A DNA stretch of 36,732 nt, from contig QZJT01000152.1 of NCBI GenBank assembly GCA_003597935.1, forward strand, positions 1 to 36,732, read 5' to 3'. The position numbers were made by a program, and so were the translations under genes. The notes under the pieces were generated by a model. The model was not told the origin of the DNA. It did no database searches and saw only the letters and a list, made by a program, of their open reading frames with translations. Origin of the DNA: Phycisphaerales bacterium (GTDB lineage: Bacteria > Planctomycetota > Phycisphaerae > UBA1845). Shown piece by piece: positions 9,076 through 17,807 of the stretch. Position 1 is the first letter of the stretch; every line of letters begins with the position of its first letter.

Positions 9076-11793
9076 CTATTCGCCATTCGCGGATCCCCGC
9101 AGCGCGATCTCCCTCGCGTTGCCCACCAGTTCCAGGAACTCCGCCCGATAGCCGTAGGGATCCTCGCCGATGCCCGCCCGGCCGAGTTCGTAGACGGCGT
9201 CGTAGGTCCAGTCGGCGGCATAGGGCGAGCCGCGCAGGAGCATGCCGAACGAGGCGACCGCGGCCGCGAAGGCGAAGTCGGCGGGGGCGTCCTCCAGCGT
9301 CAGCCCGGCATCGACAACGGGTTGTTCGACAAGTTCGCTGACGTCGCCATCCGGCTGCTTGTAGCGCAGCTTGACGGTCAGCAGCTCGCCGCTGTCCGCG
9401 GCCGGGGCGAGTCCTTTGGCCGCCTGGTATTTCAGCGGATCGACGGCCGGCACGCCCGCCGCTGCCAGTTCGGACTCCTGCTCCGCCGGAACGATTTCAT
9501 ATAATGCGGTCACCGTGTGCCCAGCGCCGATCTCACCGGCGTCCTTGGCGTCATCGTTGAAATCCCGGGCGGCCAGCACGCGGTTCTCGTAGCCGATCAG
9601 CCGGTACGCGGCCACCGCGGCCGGGTTGAACTCGACCTGGATCTTCACGTCCTTGGCGATGGTGTTGATCGTTGCGTCCATCTGATCGACCAGCACCTTG
9701 CGGGCCTCGCCGAGCGTGTCGATATAGGCGTAATTGCCGTTGCCCTTGTCGGCCAGCGTCTCCAGCGTGTCATCCTGCAAGTTGTCATAGCCGAAGCCCA
9801 GCACGCTCAGGAAAACGCCGCTCTTCGCCTTCTCCTCGATGAGCCGCTGCAAGTCGCCGCGACTTGTCGTGCCGACGTTGAAGTCGCCGTCGGTGGCCAG
9901 GATCACGCGGTTGGTGCCGTCTTCAATGAAGTTCTTAGTCGCGATGCTGTATGCCAATTCGATGCCCGCGCCGCCGTTCGTCGATCCGCCGGCTTCAAGC
10001 CTGTCGAGCGCGTCGATGATCACCTGCTGGTTGTCGGCCGTGGTCGAGTCGAGCACCAGTCCGGAGGCACCGGCGTAGACGACCATCGCGACGCGGTCGT
10101 ACTGGTCGAGTTGCTCCGCGAACATGCGCAGCGACTCTTTCACCAGCGGGAGCTTGTTCGGCTGATTCATCGAGCCGGACACGTCCAGCAGGAACACCAG
10201 GTTCGACGCCGGCCGCTGATCGTACGTCATCTCGTAGCCCTTCAGCCCGATGCGCACCAGCCGGTGTTCCGGCATCCACGGCGTCTCGGCCACGTCGACC
10301 GTCACGGAGAACGGATGCTGCTGACCGGGAATCGGATAATCGTAGTTGAAGTAGTTGACCATCTCCTCGACGCGCACGGCATCCGGGGGGGGCAACAGGC
10401 CGTCGTTCAGATGGCGGCGGACGTTGGCGTAGGACGCGGTGTCCACGTCGATGGAGAAGGTGGAGAGCGGCTCGTCGGAGACGCGCTTGAACGGATTGTG
10501 CGCGGCGGGGGCGTAGGAGGGGCGGGTGGATTCGTCGAAACGATACCCGAGCGTACCGGCGAGCGGCTCACCGGCCGAGTCCACGTAGCCGAGGGATTGC
10601 AGACCGGCGGCGGCATCGCCTTTCGCGTACTCCATAGTTCTGAACGGTTCGGCGACTTCGCCATTCGCGAAGAGAAGGTCCCGATCGGAGAGGCCGTTGG
10701 CGGAGTCGCCGGTCTGCGGGCTGTCAGCGACCGTGTACGTCCAATCACCGCCCGGCAACTGGACGACAGGAAGTCCCCCGCCGAAATAGCCATCTTCCCG
10801 ATCGACCGGCCCGTCTGCCTGCGCGTGATTGAACTGAAAGGGGTAGGTTCGTTGCTGCGGCGGGCGGCCTTCGAGATTCGGGTCGTTGTTCGTTCGATGC
10901 ATCGGAACGCCGAGACTTGTGGCATCGACATCCCTGTCAGCGCCAGACTGCGACCACATCCAGTACCGCTCGCCGCCTTCGCCGATTGCGTCTCGAGGGT
11001 TCATAACATTGCGGCCTGCGATGCGATAGTTGCCGACTTGTCTCGCGTTCGGAGCCTCGCCGAGAATGTCCTCGATTTCGTCCAAGTTCACGTCGCCCGC
11101 GGAATCACCGTCGCCCGGTTCAGCCGTCAGACGATCCGCGATTAACGCCAGCTCATTGGCGACCGGCTCGATTGCTACGCCTGCGCTCCCCGCAATGTCC
11201 GGAGACGCAAAGGCCTCATCCAGCACGGATCCGTTGACGCGCTGGAACTCCGCCGCGCGTTGTGAGACTGGATATAATCCGCGGTCCACTTGGCCTGAAG
11301 CATCCGCGAAGCGAACACCTTCAACCTCCGGTTCAATGATCCCCGGACCATACGTCACCAGCGGCGATGGCGTCGGGTCATAGAAACGCTCGAACGCCAC
11401 CCCCACCGCCAGCAGCAGGCACGCGGCCAAGGCGGCCGGGATGATGTGTCGCAGGCGAAGGGGCGGCGGCAGCGGGGCCGCGCCGTGTCCGTGGGTCTCC
11501 GCGGTGGGGGCGTGTTTCGCAAACGGCGGCTCCGCGCGGGCTGAAGCCCGCGGCTCGCTGGCGGCGCGGACGAGTTCGTGCTCGATCATCGCCCGCTGCG
11601 CGGGCGTCAGCGCCGTCACCCCTTCCGCGGCGAGTTCCGATTCGACCAGTGCGGCCGTCGCGCAAATGGCCTCGACCTCTGCACGCAGCGCCGGATCGTT
11701 GGCGAGTTCCGCTTCAACCACGGCGCGCTCAGCGTCGTCAAGTTCGCCCAGCGCGTAAGCGGTCAGTCTGGGGTCGTTTCCGTTGATTGTCAT
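9076..11793 (-). CDS. membrane-anchored VWA (YfbK-like) protein with anti-sigma-like N-terminus
   Basis: 905 residues from the ATG at 11793, chosen because GAGGAG lies about 8 bases upstream; the open frame extends further but without support. Residues 1-75 ([24 protein letters not shown]) look like a planctomycete anti-sigma N-terminus. A membrane segment follows at about 115-133 ([18 protein letters not shown]). Region 440-510 ([32 protein letters not shown]) and the VWA domain at about 530-710 match YfbK-type proteins. The MIDAS motif is complete: DVSGSM (D537), GGSTNGG and ATDGDFN. The C-terminal 180 residues resemble the DUF3520 region. It lies downstream of an ECF sigma gene, so a role in holding that sigma factor at the membrane is likely. 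Residues 79-88 ([10 protein letters not shown]) are encoded by an inserted repeat. Confidence 0.88.
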   Translation of the reverse strand: MTINGNDPRLTAYALGELDDAERAVVEAELANDPALRAEVEAICATAALVESELAAEGVTALTPAQRAMIEHELVRAASEPRASARAEPPFAKHAPTAETHGHGAAPLPPPLRLRHIIPAALAACLLLAVGVAFERFYDPTPSPLVTYGPGIIEPEVEGVRFADASGQVDRGLYPVSQRAAEFQRVNGSVLDEAFASPDIAGSAGVAIEPVANELALIADRLTAEPGDGDSAGDVNLDEIEDILGEAPNARQVGNYRIAGRNVMNPRDAIGEGGERYWMWSQSGADRDVDATSLGVPMHRTNNDPNLEGRPPQQRTYPFQFNHAQADGPVDREDGYFGGGLPVVQLPGGDWTYTVADSPQTGDSANGLSDRDLLFANGEVAEPFRTMEYAKGDAAAGLQSLGYVDSAGEPLAGTLGYRFDESTRPSYAPAAHNPFKRVSDEPLSTFSIDVDTASYANVRRHLNDGLLPPPDAVRVEEMVNYFNYDYPIPGQQHPFSVTVDVAETPWMPEHRLVRIGLKGYEMTYDQRPASNLVFLLDVSGSMNQPNKLPLVKESLRMFAEQLDQYDRVAMVVYAGASGLVLDSTTADNQQVIIDALDRLEAGGSTNGGAGIELAYSIATKNFIEDGTNRVILATDGDFNVGTTSRGDLQRLIEEKAKSGVFLSVLGFGYDNLQDDTLETLADKGNGNYAYIDTLGEARKVLVDQMDATINTIAKDVKIQVEFNPAAVAAYRLIGYENRVLAARDFNDDAKDAGEIGAGHTVTALYEIVPAEQESELAAAGVPAVDPLKYQAAKGLAPAADSGELLTVKLRYKQPDGDVSELVEQPVVDAGLTLEDAPADFAFAAAVASFGMLLRGSPYAADWTYDAVYELGRAGIGEDPYGYRAEFLELVGNAREIALRGSANGE
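11531..11560 (-). repeat. composite repeat module A inside the VWA coding sequence
   Basis: Plus strand TCCGCGCGGGCTGAAGCCCG then CGGCTCGCTG. It is in frame with the gene and encodes [10 protein letters not shown] just before the membrane segment, in the linker between the anti-sigma-like and membrane parts. Confidence 0.85.
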
Positions 11794-11939
11794 GTCAATG
11801 CTCCTCGGAGCGGTCTTGTGTTCGCGCTTCACGGACCTCACTGAGTCGGGCGTCGCCGGTGTCGCCGGTCGTGAATTCAAGCCTCGCCCGTCATGACCGG
11901 ATCGAGACGGTGGACTCCGCGGCCGCGAAGCGGCCCAGG

Positions 11940-12175
11940 GCTGTAGCCACGGGTGAGCCCGTCTGCGGGCGAACCCGTGGGTCACCGCCCCCCCCCCGTC
12001 CCGGAGCCGCGAAGCGGCGACGGAGGCCGCCGTGCATGATATCGCTCACGGCGAGTGGACGTTTGGCGGCGCCTCCTCCGCCTCTCCGGGGCGGTCATAA
12101 GGTTCGGCCCGGCTACCACGGGTTCCGCTTCGCCCGCCTTTTCGGCCGGCTCCGCTCCACCCGTGGCTACGTTCC
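11940..12175. repeat. CCACGGGT/ACCCGTGG inverted-repeat pairs
   Basis: Two hairpin-like pairs: CCACGGGT at 11947-11954 with ACCCGTGG at 11973-11980, and CCACGGGT at 12116-12123 with ACCCGTGG at 12159-12166. The flanking GTAGCCACGGGT / CCGTGGCTAC extends the similarity between them. Confidence 0.65.
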
Positions 12176-12201
12176 TCGGCCCCTACGGGGCCGGCAGAAC
12201 T

Positions 12202-12219
12202 CCCGGCATGAATGCCGGG
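12202..12219. repeat. CCCGGCATGAATGCCGGG hairpin repeat, copy 1
   Basis: An inverted repeat of 7-bp arms around a central TGAA-type loop, followed by GCTCTGAGA. Confidence 0.75.
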
Positions 12220-12288
12220 GCTCTGAGAGTCCGCGTACACGCGCCGGCGATTCGGATAAACGCGGCGTGGCGCAACGCACTCTCAGAA

Positions 12289-12388
12289 TCTCTGCTTTCC
12301 TGCTTCCCTGCTTGCCTGCTTCCCTGACTCCCTGACTCCCTGCTTCGCTCACTCCCTTACTCCCTGACTCCCTCACTCCCTTCTTCCG
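12289..12388. repeat. CTCCCTGA-type microsatellite
   Basis: Degenerate tandem repeats of 7-8 bases (CTTCCCTG, CTCCCTGA, CTCCCTCA, CTCCCTTA). It lies about 80 bases downstream of the sigma factor stop. Confidence 0.8.
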
Positions 12389-12406
12389 CCCGGCATGAAT
12401 GCCGGG
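12389..12406. repeat. CCCGGCATGAATGCCGGG hairpin repeat, copy 2
   Basis: Identical to the copy at 12202 over 18 bases. A half copy (CCCGGCACGAATAC) follows within 20 bases. Confidence 0.75.
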
Positions 12407-12468
12407 GCTCGGGGGGACACCCGGCACGAATACTACGAAGGCGGCCGACAGTTCGTTCTGAATACATC

Positions 12469-13179
12469 TCACGATGCACCCCCCTCCGCCTCGATCAGTC
12501 TCGCCCGTAGCGTCTTGAGCGCGGTGTGCAGCAGGAAACCCACGTTGTTCACCGTCAGACCCGTGACCTCGGCGATCTGCCGATACGTCAGGCCGCCCTG
12601 AAAACGCAGGCGCACGACCTCCTGCTGCGCATTGGGCAGGCGGGCCAGATGCGCCAGCACGCTGCCGGTGGACTCGCGCAGTTCCATCGCGGCCGAGGGC
12701 GGTGGGACGGCGGCCGGTATCAACTCCAGCGGCGTCCCGACTGATCCTGCGCGCGTGCTGACGGCGATCATCCGTTTCTCCTTGCGGCGCACGTCCAGCG
12801 CCCGGTTGCGGCAGACCGTAAAGAGCCACGCAGCGGCACGCCCGTTGAGTTCCGCACCGGCCGCAAGCGGCGCACGCGCTGATCCGTCCATCGCCTGCCT
12901 TTCGCAAGCTGACTCCGCGGAGCCGCGGGACTGGCTACTGCCGTGTGCGGCCGCGCCTGGCGCGGCCTCATCACCGTCCCTCTCCAAGGCATCGCCCGGC
13001 GTAACGCCGTTTCGCCCGTCGCACAACGCAATCAGCTTCAAGAACGTATCCTGCACCACGTCTCGCGCGGCGTCGGCGTCGCCGATGATGTGCGCGGCAT
13101 AGCGCAGGAGGGCGTTGCCGTGCTGATCGAGCGCGGCCGCGATCCAGGCACGCTGGTCTGTCGGCTTCGCCTCAGTCAT
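12469..13179 (-). CDS. ECF-type RNA polymerase sigma factor
   Basis: 236 residues from the ATG at 13179, which has GGAG about 7 bases upstream. Region 2 is clear: LDQHGNALLRYAAHIIGDADAARDVVQDTFLKLI, then AAWLFTVCRNRALDVRRKE for the -10-recognition part. Region 4 is LARLPNAQQEVVRLRFQGGLTYRQIAEVTGLTVNNVGFLLHTALKTLRARL with the DNA-reading helix-turn-helix. A normal ECF factor has a few residues between DTFLKLI and the WLFTVCRNR block; here there are about 60, rich in Gly, Ala and Ser, whose DNA holds several small palindromes. It lies upstream of the membrane VWA/anti-sigma-like gene, which is the likely partner. Region 4 would bind the -35 element of unknown target promoters. Confidence 0.9.
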   Translation of the reverse strand: MTEAKPTDQRAWIAAALDQHGNALLRYAAHIIGDADAARDVVQDTFLKLIALCDGRNGVTPGDALERDGDEAAPGAAAHGSSQSRGSAESACERQAMDGSARAPLAAGAELNGRAAAWLFTVCRNRALDVRRKEKRMIAVSTRAGSVGTPLELIPAAVPPPSAAMELRESTGSVLAHLARLPNAQQEVVRLRFQGGLTYRQIAEVTGLTVNNVGFLLHTALKTLRARLIEAEGGAS

Positions 13180-13466
13180 CGACGCTCCGCCAAGCGGGCC
13201 GGATGTGGCCGGTCCCTGCGCCGCGGCGTTCGCTGCAATCGCCGCGTCACTCTGCCGGTCACACGCGGACACGGTTGTGACGGTTTACCCGGATTCGTCC
13301 GTCATCGGCGGTCGCATTCCACCCTGATAACGCCGCGGGCGTGCCATTATTAGAGAAAACGAGTGTCCAGTAATCCGGCGCCCTCCGAACCGGACCCCGG
13401 CGTGAGTGTCGCAAATCCGCCCGTGGCAGGGCGGCGCTGCGAGAGAGGCGTAAATCCGGACGTCCG

Positions 13467-13484
13467 CCCGCCATGAATGGCGGG
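13467..13484. repeat. hairpin repeat, copy 3, with compensating base change
   Basis: CCCGCCATGAATGGCGGG. Compared with the copies at 12202 and 12389, one base is changed in each arm so that pairing is kept (G-C became C-G). The shared tail GCTCTGA follows. Confidence 0.75.
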
Positions 13485-13533
13485 GCTCTGACGGAGCGAG
13501 ACTGAGATCACCCTGCGCAGCGCCGCCCTCCTA

Positions 13534-13570
13534 CCTTACTCCCCCACTCCCCCACTCCCTCCCTCCCTTC
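13534..13570. repeat. CTCCC-type microsatellite
   Basis: Tandem CCTTACTCCCCCACTCCC-like units directly downstream of the ABC permease stop codon. Confidence 0.7.
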
Positions 13571-13577
13571 CTGCAAG

Positions 13578-14624
13578 CTACGTCCAGCGGAACCAGCGGA
13601 CCGCCAGTGAAAAGGTGAGCGCGGCGACGGCGCTGAGCACGACCAGCGGCAGCCACATGGAACCCAGCGTCGCCCCCTCCAGGATCGCCGCCCGCAAGGC
13701 GTCGTTGATGTGGGTCAACGGCAACGCCTGCACGACGGGCTGCAGCGCGTCGGGAAAGTTGTCGGTGCTGAAGAAAATGCCCGACATCAGCCACATGGGC
13801 AGCATGACCAGGTTCATCAAACCGGACACCGTCTCGATCCGCTTCGCCCGGCAGGCGACCAGCAGGCCGATGCCGGCGAAGCACAAACCGCCGACAAACG
13901 TCACTACGGCAATGGTGACCAGCGACCCGCGGATGGGAACGCCGAGAAAACACCAGCCCACCAGCAGCACGACCGCCATCTCGGGAATGGTGAAGATCAT
14001 GCGGGCCCCGATCAGCGAGCCGAGGAAGTGCGAGCGTTTCATGGGCGTGGCGGTGAAGCGCTTCAGCAGCTTGCGGATGCGCATGTCCACGGACACGAAC
14101 CCTACGCCCCACAGACCGTTGCCCATCAGCCCCAAGCCCAGCAGGCCCGGCAGCAGAAAGTCGATGTAGCGCGATCCCGGCTCGCTGACGCGCTGGTCCG
14201 ACGTTTCGATCACCTCGGCGCGTCCGGCCGCGCGTTGCAGGCAGTCATTCACCTGCGTGCGGGCCAAAACGCTGTTGGGCCGCATGGGGTCGAAGTGATA
14301 GACGCAGCCGCCGTCGCCGGCGACGCCCACCACCACGGCGCAGCGGGCCAGCGTCAGTCGCCGCATGGCTTCCGGCAACGGGTGAATCGAGGCCGCGAAG
14401 CCCGGCTCGGCGCCGGCCGTGTTCAACGCCTTCAGCACGTCCGCGGCCCCCGGCGAGCCGATCACGTCCACGACGATCGTCTCCGGCGGGCGGGTGCGAA
14501 ACGCGATCCCCAGCGACACCGCCAGGATCAGCGGAAATCCGTAGGACCAGAACACCGCCGCCGGCTCGCGCATGAACGACCGGAAGCGAAACAGCATCAA
14601 CTGGGCGAAAGCGTTATCCACCAT
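13578..14624 (-). CDS. ABC-2 type transporter permease
   Basis: 348 residues. One membrane segment near the N-terminus (VFWSYGFPLILAVSLGIAF), a hydrophilic extracytoplasmic loop of about 120 residues with VVVGVAGDGGCVYHFDP, then five or so membrane helices. The C-terminal core (LGLMGNGLWGVGFV, MLPMWLMSGIFFS, PLTHINDALRA) is typical of ABC-2 drug/polysaccharide exporter permeases of the DrrB/NodJ kind. The start overlaps the end of the ATPase gene by 11 bases, so the two form one exporter. The substrate cannot be told from the sequence. Confidence 0.88.
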   Translation of the reverse strand: MVDNAFAQLMLFRFRSFMREPAAVFWSYGFPLILAVSLGIAFRTRPPETIVVDVIGSPGAADVLKALNTAGAEPGFAASIHPLPEAMRRLTLARCAVVVGVAGDGGCVYHFDPMRPNSVLARTQVNDCLQRAAGRAEVIETSDQRVSEPGSRYIDFLLPGLLGLGLMGNGLWGVGFVSVDMRIRKLLKRFTATPMKRSHFLGSLIGARMIFTIPEMAVVLLVGWCFLGVPIRGSLVTIAVVTFVGGLCFAGIGLLVACRAKRIETVSGLMNLVMLPMWLMSGIFFSTDNFPDALQPVVQALPLTHINDALRAAILEGATLGSMWLPLVVLSAVAALTFSLAVRWFRWT

Positions 14625-15612
14625 CGTCGCGCAGGTGCCGGCCGGTCAGCTTGACGAAGACGTCTTCGAGGCTGGCGTGCCGGGTGGTCAGCCGTTGGAG
14701 CGGCGCGCCGGCCTGGTCCAGGTGGCGCATCAGCGCCGGCAGCGCCACGTGCGGTTCGTCCACCGCCAGCAGCACCGACGGGCCGTCGAACGTCACGGTA
14801 CGCACGCCGGCGACCTGGGCAAGCCGAGCCGCGTCGAGGGCGGGGCGGCCGTTCTCCAGCGAGAACTCGATCACATGGCCGCCGCCCAGCGTGTGGATGA
14901 GTTCGTCCGGCGTACCCAGCGCGATCACCCTGCCGTGATCGACCACCGCGACGCGGTCGCACAGGCGGTGGGCTTCGTCCATGTAGTGGGTCGTGACCAT
15001 CACCGTGCGGCCGCGGCGGCGCTGATCGCGGATGATCTCCCACACGTCGCGCCGCGCCTGCGGGTCGAGGCCGGTCGTGGGTTCATCGAGAAACAGCAGC
15101 TCCGGATCACCCACCAAGGCGCAGGCGACCGCCAGCCGCTGTCTCTGTCCACCGGATAGGTGCTCGACGTAGGAGCGGCGCTTCTCGGTCAGCCCGACGC
15201 GCTCGACCACCTCTTCCGGCCGCGGGCCGCTGCGATAGAAGCTGCGAAACAGGCGCACCGTCTCCAGAGCGGTCAGTTTGTCCTCCAGACGCGTTTCCTG
15301 CAGGGAAATGCCGATGCGCTGCCGCAACCGGGCGTCATGCCGTCCCCACTGCAAGCCCAGCACCTCGACCGTGCCGCTGGTGGGTTCCAGCAGCCCTTCC
15401 AGGATCTCCACCGTGGTGGTCTTGCCGGCGCCGTTCGGCCCCAGCAGCCCGAAGCACTCGCCGGTGCGGACCGTCAGGTCCAGCCCGCGCAGCGCATGGA
15501 CGGGCTCCTTGCGCCGCTGTGCGTACACCTTGTGTACGTCGTGGCATTCGATGGCCGTACGGGCCGGGGCAGTCAGGGAGTCGGGGAGTGAAGCAGTCGG
15601 GGGAGAGGACAT
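14614..15612 (-). CDS. ABC-2 type transporter ATP-binding protein
   Basis: 332 residues from the ATG at 15612; a GTG at 15636 is an alternative and neither has a clear ribosome-binding site. All nucleotide-binding motifs are present: Walker A GPNGAGKTT, Q-loop SLQET, signature LSGGQRQR, Walker B LLFLDEPTTGLD and the switch His in VTTHYMDEA. A C-terminal region of about 90 residues (FSLENGRPALDAARL, HASLEDVFVKLTGRHLRDD) is usual for DrrA/CcmA-type ATPases. It pairs with the overlapping permease at 13578-14624. The first 15 or so codons are made of the CTCCCTGACT microsatellite that also fills nearby gaps, which makes the natural start uncertain. Confidence 0.9.
   Translation of the reverse strand: MSSPPTASLPDSLTAPARTAIECHDVHKVYAQRRKEPVHALRGLDLTVRTGECFGLLGPNGAGKTTTVEILEGLLEPTSGTVEVLGLQWGRHDARLRQRIGISLQETRLEDKLTALETVRLFRSFYRSGPRPEEVVERVGLTEKRRSYVEHLSGGQRQRLAVACALVGDPELLFLDEPTTGLDPQARRDVWEIIRDQRRRGRTVMVTTHYMDEAHRLCDRVAVVDHGRVIALGTPDELIHTLGGGHVIEFSLENGRPALDAARLAQVAGVRTVTFDGPSVLLAVDEPHVALPALMRHLDQAGAPLQRLTTRHASLEDVFVKLTGRHLRDDGG
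15571..15608. repeat. CTCCCTGA-type microsatellite running into a coding sequence
   Basis: Plus strand AGTCAGGGAGTCGGGGAGTG and following. It encodes the N-terminal SSPPTASLPDSLTAP of the ABC ATPase. Confidence 0.75.
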
Positions 15613-15721
15613 GAGCGGACTGCAAGATGTTGTCACGGATGCGACAGCCTGAGTTCGACCGCGTCACGCATGATGGCGATGCCGTGGCTTACGACGATCG
15701 GATTCACGCTGTTTCCCCGTA

Positions 15722-15770
15722 CTCGCTCACTCTCGCGCTGCCTCATTCCCTTACTCCCTCGCTCCCTTCC
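15722..15770. repeat. CTCCCT-type microsatellite
   Basis: Units such as CTCACTCT, CTCATTCC, CTTACTCC, CTCGCTCC, ending 5 bases short of the stop codon of the 660-residue gene. Confidence 0.7.
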
Positions 15771-15775
15771 GCCGC

Positions 15776-17758
15776 CTACTTCCGCTCACCCTCCTCGAAG
15801 TCGACGTCGGGATCGTGGAACGTGGCGACGCCTGACTCGCGGAACGCCTCCATGCCGGGCGGCTCGGGGAACGCCTTTTCAATGTTCCACGGCGGCGACT
15901 GGGCGGCGCACAGATGGTCCAGGTAGGGCCGGATGCGGTCCCATGCGATCTTCTTGGAATCGCCCTCGTCCGCCAGCCGCTTCCACAATCGCGCCTTGTA
16001 GATCGCGGGGATCTGATCGAGCGTCATGTAGCTGACCAGTTGATCTCCCACCATGACGTTGAACGGCTGCAGCCTGCGCCGATCGACGCGGTCGAGGCCC
16101 AGTTCGCTGTGATACTCCCGCCAGGACTCGCGGGCGTGCTGCATGGACGTCAGCGCCGCCTGCACGTTGCCCAGCGCCAGGTCGGTGAGGGCCTTGCCGA
16201 TGAACTTGCCGATCAACATGCTCGCCTGGCGGTAGGTCTGCATCTGCTGCTTCAGGTTGCCCATAGCGAAGTCGCGCAGCGGCTGGAGGTAGCGCTCCTG
16301 CGGCCGGCCGTCCGGGTGCGGGTTGTTGATGCGCAGCCATCGGTAGTACTCTTCCGCCCGGGTCAGGTTCGCCTCGCCCCCCTCCAGCCACAGCAGTTGG
16401 ATCCAGTTGTGCATGTCGGTGACGAAGCCCGACCAGTAGTTAGGGCCGGGCGTGCCTTCGATGAAATCGGGCCGGTCGCCGAACTGCTCCTTACCGAACT
16501 TCATGTAGGCGTCGTACAGATAAGGGATGAAACGGATGTCCGGCGTGAAGTCGATATAAGATCGGAACGGATCATCGAAGTCCGGCGTCAGCACCATGCG
16601 GCCGCGCGAGTATCCCTCGCGCAGGGCGATGAAGATGAACCGGACGGTGTTCATTTCATCGTTGGGGTTGGTGTTATAATACCCCTTCGACTGGACGTCG
16701 CCCTTCGCCGACCAGTAGAGCGCGTGCCCCCAGGCGGTCCGCCAGTCGATCGGCCCGAACTGCCCCATCAGTTCGACCATGAACGCCGGGTCCATGTGAT
16801 AGTCGTTGACCAGCGTCATCTTGCGCAGCGTCGCCAGCAGGGCGTCGAGGGCGGCCGCGCGGGCCGGGTCCCTCAGAAGGTCGTTCTGCTGCCGCAGCTT
16901 GAGCTGCGCGTCCGTCGGCGTCTCGCCTTCCGCCACCAGTTCGGCGGCGGTCAGCTCCGGCCGCACGTACCGCGCCACGTGGTCCAGCAGCCGACGGTCC
17001 GGCGGCAGGTCCAGCCGCGTCAGCGCCGCCGCCAGGCGCTGCGCCTCGGGATCGGCCGCGTACAGCGATTCGAGGTCGTCCGGCGCCTCCGCGATCCGCC
17101 GGATCGGCTCGATCGTCTCCTCGGAGGTCAGCGCCACCACCGGCGCGCCCAGCACGCGCTCCATTTCGCAGGCCAGCGCCCGCTTGTAGTTCATGTGCTG
17201 GTCGTCGAGGAAATCCCCGATCTTGTGCCAGAAAATGAAGGCCAGGCTCTTGTAGAGCGAGACGTTGCGCGGGTTGTATGGAATGCCCTGATCGCGCAGC
17301 AGCTCCATGCCGTTGCGGACCCACTTCCAGCGGGCCTCCGGCGTGTAGTAATTGACGGAAATGTTGTAGGCCATGTTCCAGGCGTTGAAATCCCATACGC
17401 TGGCGAAACGCGGTTGCAGGCGGCACAGCAGCGACGCCAGTTGATAGGATTCGTAGTCCTTGCCCTCTTCCTTGAGCCGCTCCGCCCGGATGAACGCCCA
17501 GTCGATGGCCAGCGCCCGGAAGGTCCCCAGCTTGCCCAGCAGCTCGATGTCCGGCGGCAGGCCCTTGAACTGCGTGGGGTCGAGGATGAGCTGCTGCTCC
17601 TTGCGCACCTGGTTCATCGGCGCCAACAGCAGGCCGGCGCCCGCAAAGCACAGGGCGGCCAGCACCAGCGACCCGATGATGATGAGACGGTCGCGCCGCC
17701 GCGCCGTCTGGCGGGCGTCAAGGTAATCCGGCAGGGCGATGCGCGCCAGCGTGGTCAT
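15776..17758 (-). CDS. membrane-anchored helical protein of unknown function
   Basis: 660 residues. A short cytoplasmic tail and one membrane helix (about 24-46, LIIIGSLVLAALCFAGAGLLL) are followed by a large, mainly helical domain outside the cytoplasm. Motifs such as FRALAIDWAFIRAERLKEEG, LQPRFASVWDFNAWNMAYNISV and GIPYNPRNVSLYKSLAFIFWHK recall TPR-type proteins found in planctomycete genomes, but I know no assigned function. It is encoded 49 bases downstream of the ABC permease at 17808 and on the same strand, so it is probably part of the SPFH/ABC operon, perhaps as an extracytoplasmic partner of the exporter. This link is inference from position. Confidence 0.8.
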   Translation of the reverse strand: MTTLARIALPDYLDARQTARRRDRLIIIGSLVLAALCFAGAGLLLAPMNQVRKEQQLILDPTQFKGLPPDIELLGKLGTFRALAIDWAFIRAERLKEEGKDYESYQLASLLCRLQPRFASVWDFNAWNMAYNISVNYYTPEARWKWVRNGMELLRDQGIPYNPRNVSLYKSLAFIFWHKIGDFLDDQHMNYKRALACEMERVLGAPVVALTSEETIEPIRRIAEAPDDLESLYAADPEAQRLAAALTRLDLPPDRRLLDHVARYVRPELTAAELVAEGETPTDAQLKLRQQNDLLRDPARAAALDALLATLRKMTLVNDYHMDPAFMVELMGQFGPIDWRTAWGHALYWSAKGDVQSKGYYNTNPNDEMNTVRFIFIALREGYSRGRMVLTPDFDDPFRSYIDFTPDIRFIPYLYDAYMKFGKEQFGDRPDFIEGTPGPNYWSGFVTDMHNWIQLLWLEGGEANLTRAEEYYRWLRINNPHPDGRPQERYLQPLRDFAMGNLKQQMQTYRQASMLIGKFIGKALTDLALGNVQAALTSMQHARESWREYHSELGLDRVDRRRLQPFNVMVGDQLVSYMTLDQIPAIYKARLWKRLADEGDSKKIAWDRIRPYLDHLCAAQSPPWNIEKAFPEPPGMEAFRESGVATFHDPDVDFEEGERK

Positions 17759-17807
17759 GAGCGGCGTCCCTTCCCGGCCGCGGGTCGGTAAGTCTTACAG
17801 CGGCCTG

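Larger units (their letters stand above)
11794..12468. other. 675-bp repeat-filled gap between the VWA gene and the sigma factor gene
   Basis: No gene seen. It is built almost entirely from repeats: CCACGGGT/ACCCGTGG inverted pairs, a run of C residues near 11986-11996, CCCGGCATGAATGCCGGG hairpins and a CTCCCTGA microsatellite. If the sigma gene and VWA gene share a transcript, it must cross this region. Confidence 0.65.
13180..13577. other. 398-bp gap upstream of the sigma factor gene
   Basis: It includes the probable promoter region of the sigma gene (a minus-strand TAATAAT at 13346-13352 could be a -10, with no good -35), a hairpin repeat and a CTCCCT microsatellite. No gene is seen. Confidence 0.5.

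Noticed and set aside
11794..11985. Upstream extension of the VWA protein by 64 residues
   Set aside because: The extension is Arg/Pro-rich and lacks a ribosome-binding site, while GAGGAG stands right before the ATG at 11793 and the following sequence matches the expected N-terminus.
15914..17791. A 625-residue plus-strand open frame opposite the 660-residue protein gene
   Set aside because: Gln/Arg/Val-rich shadow frame; the minus-strand frame has a membrane helix and protein-like sequence and fits the operon.
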